Source: Spirochaetaceae bacterium
GTDB lineage: Bacteria; Spirochaetota; Spirochaetia; SZUA-6; Bin103
Reading direction: 5' to 3'
DNA length: 64,000 bases
Assembly: GCA_028820215.1 (NCBI GenBank)
Contig: JAPPKD010000253.1
Coordinates: 28,860 to 92,859 of the forward strand
Part shown: positions 61,188 to 64,000 of the stretch, one piece after another
How positions within the stretch are numbered: position 1 is the first letter of the stretch
Layout of the letters: each line of letters begins with the position of its first letter
The notes under the pieces: generated by a model
Seen by the model: the letters and a program-made list of their open reading frames with translations, nothing else
The model's database searches: none
Told to the model about the DNA's origin: nothing
Position numbers and translations under genes: made by a program

Positions 61188-62444
61188 TCAGGTGCCCTGA
61201 GCGTAGTCGGTATGGTACGCCTGCTGCTCGGCGGTGAGCTCGTCGGTCTGGATGCCCATCGTTTGCAGCTTGATGGCGGCGATCTCCCGGTCCTGCTCTT
61301 CGGGCACCGGGTACACGAGCGGCGACAGGGAGCTACCCTCCTTGGCCAATCGGATGAGGGACAGAAACTGATTGGCGAAAGACATGTCCATCACTTCGGG
61401 TGGATGGCCCTCGGCCGCGGCCAGGTTCACGAGCCGGCCTTGCGCCAGAATGTACAGGCGGCGGCCATCGCCGAGCACGTGCTCGCGATTGTTGCTCCGG
61501 ACCTCCTCGGAACGCACGGTGAGCTCTGCCAGATCGTTCAGATTGATCTCGCAGTCGTAGTGGCCGGCGTTGCAGACGATCGCGCCATCCTTCATTCGCT
61601 CGAAGTGCCGGCGGGTGATCACGTCGCGGATTCCCGTGGTCGTAACGAACACGTCGCCGACGGCGCTGGCCGCATCCATGGTCGACACGTTGAACCCCTC
61701 CAGCGTCGCCTTGAGGGCGGCGATCGGATCTACTTCGGTGACCACGACGTTCGCGCCGAGGCCGCGTGCGCGCTGGGCGACGCCACGCCCGCAATGACCG
61801 AAGCCGGCAACGACCAACTGCTTGCCGGCCAGGAGCACCGACGTGGCGCGCAAGACTCCATCGAGGGCCGACTGGCCGGTCCCGTAGACGTTGTCGAAGT
61901 CCCACTTGGTAGTGGCATCGTTCACGGCGATGACCGGGTACTTGAGGGCGTGGTCATCAGCCATGGCGCGGAGTCTGTGCACCCCCGTGGTGGTTTCCTC
62001 GGTGCCGCCGATGATGCCGGCGGTCAGTCCGTCCCCGGCAGCGTGCGCGCGAAAGATCAGGTCGGCACCGTCGTCGAGGGTCAGCGTCGGGTCGACCGCA
62101 AGCGTCTGGTCGATACACCAGTAAAACTCGTCCGTGGAGAGGCCGTGCCAGGCGTAGATCGGGACTCCTTCGGCCGCCAGCGCGGCTGCGACATCATCCT
62201 GAGTGGACAAGGGATTGCAGCCCGACCAGGCGACGTCGGCTCCCGCGTCCCGCAGGGCGCGGATCAGGATCGCGGTTTCCTTGGTCACGTGCAGGCAGCC
62301 GGCTATCCGCATGCCGGCCAGCGGCTTCGAGTCGCGATGCAGCCGGCGGAGATGCTGAAGTACGGGCATGCGCGATTCCGCCCACCGGAGCTTCAGCGAA
62401 CCTTGATCGGCGAGCGCTGGCTCCTTGATCTTGTATCCGGTCAC
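61188..62444 (-). CDS. ahcY: Adenosylhomocysteinase
   Basis: 418 residues, GTG start at 62444. HVTKETAILIRAL, GADVAWSGCNPLSTQDD, the NAD-binding GFGHCGRGVAQRARGLGANVVVTEVDP, VFVTTTGIRDVI and CNAGHYDCEINL are typical. The length is that of the shorter, archaeal/thermophile-like type lacking the 40-residue insert. It splits S-adenosylhomocysteine into adenosine and homocysteine. A -10-like TAAACT lies 6 bp before the GTG and no ribosome-binding site is seen, so the mRNA may be leaderless. adk follows. Confidence 0.96.
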   Translation of the reverse strand: MTGYKIKEPALADQGSLKLRWAESRMPVLQHLRRLHRDSKPLAGMRIAGCLHVTKETAILIRALRDAGADVAWSGCNPLSTQDDVAAALAAEGVPIYAWHGLSTDEFYWCIDQTLAVDPTLTLDDGADLIFRAHAAGDGLTAGIIGGTEETTTGVHRLRAMADDHALKYPVIAVNDATTKWDFDNVYGTGQSALDGVLRATSVLLAGKQLVVAGFGHCGRGVAQRARGLGANVVVTEVDPIAALKATLEGFNVSTMDAASAVGDVFVTTTGIRDVITRRHFERMKDGAIVCNAGHYDCEINLNDLAELTVRSEEVRSNNREHVLGDGRRLYILAQGRLVNLAAAEGHPPEVMDMSFANQFLSLIRLAKEGSSLSPLVYPVPEEQDREIAAIKLQTMGIQTDELTAEQQAYHTDYAQGT

Positions 62445-62450
62445 GGCGGC

Positions 62451-62479
62451 AGTTTAGCCGCTCGCTCGCCTGCGGTCGA
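62451..62479 (-). promoter_or_regulatory. Promoter candidate for ahcY
   Basis: Minus strand -35 TCGACC (62479-62474), 17-bp spacer, -10 TAAACT (62456-62451), followed after 6 nt by the GTG start. Predicted transcription start falls on or next to the start codon. Confidence 0.4.
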
Positions 62480-62569
62480 CAGACCATCGGCCATCGGTCA
62501 CCCCGAGGGCCGTTTCGCCCCGGCCGATGTGGCCGAGCTCCCGTCCGTCATTGTAAACTGGTTACCGGT

Positions 62570-62998
62570 ATGGCTGGGAGCGGCCTGTGGCGCGGTGTCG
62601 AGCGGGCTGTCAATCAAGGGCTCCGGGGCTCCCGCGACGCCCTGGACCGCGCCCGATCGAAGGCGCGGGAGCTCGGCGAGCGGGGTGCTCTCAGGCTCGA
62701 CCTGCTGCAGCTCGAACGGCAGCGATCGCGGCTGCTCGAGGAGTTGGGACAGCTCATCCATGACCGCCTGGGCACACAGGGCCAAGCCACGGTGTCGCAC
62801 GGCACCCCCGGGGTCAAGGACCTGATGGCCCAGATCGACGACTTGGCCGAACGGTGTGCGGCGAAGCGGCACGCGCTGGAGCAGCTCGCCATCCAGGGCT
62901 TGGCCGGCGAGCCGCTGGCCGGGGAGCCGGGAGCCGATGACGAGAAAGATGAAAAAAAGGCTCCGAAGCCCTTGACGGAGCCACGCGACGATGTATAA
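62570..62998 (+). CDS. Small coiled-coil protein of unknown function
   Basis: 142 residues from ATG 62570. Basic amphipathic start (GSGLWRGVERAVNQGLRGSRDALDRARSKARELG), a coiled coil with LDLLQLERQRSRLLEELGQLIHDRL and DLMAQIDDLAERCAAKRHALEQ, then a disordered acidic/Lys-rich tail. No membrane segment. Short proteins of this layout occur in spirochaetes, but I recognise no family function. Its last codons contain a leftward terminator-like hairpin and the -35 of the rRNA promoter. The true 3' end could be affected by those elements. Confidence 0.6.
   Translation: MAGSGLWRGVERAVNQGLRGSRDALDRARSKARELGERGALRLDLLQLERQRSRLLEELGQLIHDRLGTQGQATVSHGTPGVKDLMAQIDDLAERCAAKRHALEQLAIQGLAGEPLAGEPGADDEKDEKKAPKPLTEPRDDV
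62952..62982 (-). terminator. Leftward intrinsic terminator inside the small coiled-coil gene
   Basis: Read on the minus strand: GGCTCCG (62982-62976), 10-nt loop, CGGAGCC (62965-62959), then seven T (62958-62952). This is a textbook intrinsic terminator for leftward transcription, yet no leftward gene is visible to its right. Confidence 0.6.
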
Positions 62999-63001
62999 AT
63001 T
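62972..63001 (+). promoter_or_regulatory. Main rRNA operon promoter candidate
   Basis: -35 TTGACG (62972-62977) with 18-bp spacer to TAAATT (62996-63001), or 16 bp to TATAAA (62994-62999). The GTATAAAT context is the most AT-rich -10 in the window, as expected for a strong rRNA promoter about 180 bp before 16S. A second TTGACA at 63101-63106 lacks a good -10. Confidence 0.6.
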
Positions 63002-63044
63002 CCTTTTCCACGGTGCCCGTCGGTAGACGAGCTTCCGTGATACG

Positions 63045-63084
63045 GATCGGGCGCTCGTGCCCGTCCGCGAGCGGGATCCCGATC
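63045..63084 (+). promoter_or_regulatory. Long hairpin in the rRNA leader
   Basis: GATCGGGCGCTCG (63045-63057) pairs with CGAGCG (63068-63073) and CCCGATC (63078-63084) across a 4-nt bulge: 13 bp, 10-nt loop. It may serve antitermination or leader processing. Confidence 0.45.
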
Positions 63085-63146
63085 GGATCCCAGCGGTTCT
63101 TTGACATCATAGGGATGGGGAGAGTGGGGTCCTCGAATGTAGATTC

Positions 63147-63178
63147 GTAGGACGGATGCCTTCGGGCGGAAGTCCTAC
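63147..63178 (+). promoter_or_regulatory. Leader stem-loop just before 16S rRNA
   Basis: GTAGGAC (63147-63153) pairs with GTCCTAC (63172-63178) and encloses GCC-TTCG-GGC, a stable UUCG tetraloop hairpin (63158-63167). Ends about 5 nt before the 16S 5' end, so it may be part of the processing region. Confidence 0.5.
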
Positions 63179-63182
63179 TCAT

Positions 63183-64000
<818 letters not shown>

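Noticed and set aside
62445..62600. SAH riboswitch upstream of ahcY
   Set aside because: I looked for the conserved core on the minus strand and did not find it; the space fits a near-leaderless promoter instead.
63101..63130. Second rRNA promoter with TTGACA at 63101
   Set aside because: The box at 17-18 bp (GTGGGG/TGGGGT) is not a convincing -10; kept only as a remark.

Overview
The window is a GC-rich bacterial chromosome segment that I place in the Spirochaetota, probably near Spirochaetaceae. Four things support this. The partial 16S rRNA at the right end carries the spirochaete-style stretch after GCAGCAGC (CTAAGAATAGTCCGCAATGG). RpoB has asparagine at the position equivalent to E. coli Ser531, as in naturally rifampicin-resistant spirochaetes. 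A gene at 41890 resembles the N-terminus of SpiroCoCo coiled-coil proteins. The gene neighbourhood (rplQ ... rny, ymdB, GerMN, der ... grpE, dnaK; M23 peptidase, bactofilin) is also spirochaete-like. I see no insertion sequences, prophage, CRISPR or tRNA genes.

Layout: (1) 1-27107 is one long same-strand run of translation and transcription genes: rplJ(partial)-rplL-rpoB-rpoC, then after a 366-bp promoter region rpsL-rpsG-fusA-tuf, then the complete S10, spc and alpha blocks (rpsJ to rplQ). adk, map and infA, often found between secY and rpmJ, are absent there; adk lies far to the right. Many junctions are ATGA, GTGA or TGATG overlaps. (2) 27196-34048 carries an EcfT-like membrane protein, an unrecognised protein, RNase Y, the YmdB phosphodiesterase, a leftward GerMN-domain protein, the Der GTPase and a MerR-type regulator. 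(3) 34113-41135 is an envelope operon: a very large periplasmic TPR protein, an outer-membrane barrel candidate, ExbB, ExbD and TonB, followed by a HAD phosphatase. (4) 41890-50667 holds the coiled-coil gene and then grpE-dnaK-dnaJ, a sensor kinase without partner, two DNA methyltransferases without a restriction enzyme, and rlmB. (5) 50708-52787 is leftward tatD-purD. (6) 52888-55231 is M23 peptidase-bactofilin-PSP1 (RicT-like). (7) 55218-62444 is leftward: ahcY, adk, gnd, a mannonate-oxidoreductase-type SDR, a LarA homologue, a HAD protein and a PlsC-type acyltransferase. (8) 62570-64000 holds a small coiled-coil protein, the rRNA promoter and leader, and the first ~818 nt of 16S rRNA.

How the parts work together: region 1 builds ribosomes and RNA polymerase. 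Regions 3 and 6 look like envelope energisation and cell-shape machinery. Region 7 suggests a sugar-acid module (gluconate/mannonate/fructuronate) next to the oxidative pentose phosphate enzyme Gnd.

The most useful unexpected observations are: a repeated promoter architecture (TTGAC-, mostly 18-bp spacer, GC-tolerant TAnnnT -10 box) at nine sites; two genes whose only plausible start is ACG; natural RpoB Asn and S12 Arg43 residues at drug-resistance positions; the TPR-barrel-ExbBD-TonB operon; the LarA-SDR-Gnd cluster; and the methyltransferase pair behind the chaperone genes. All calls come from reading the sequence; no database search was possible.
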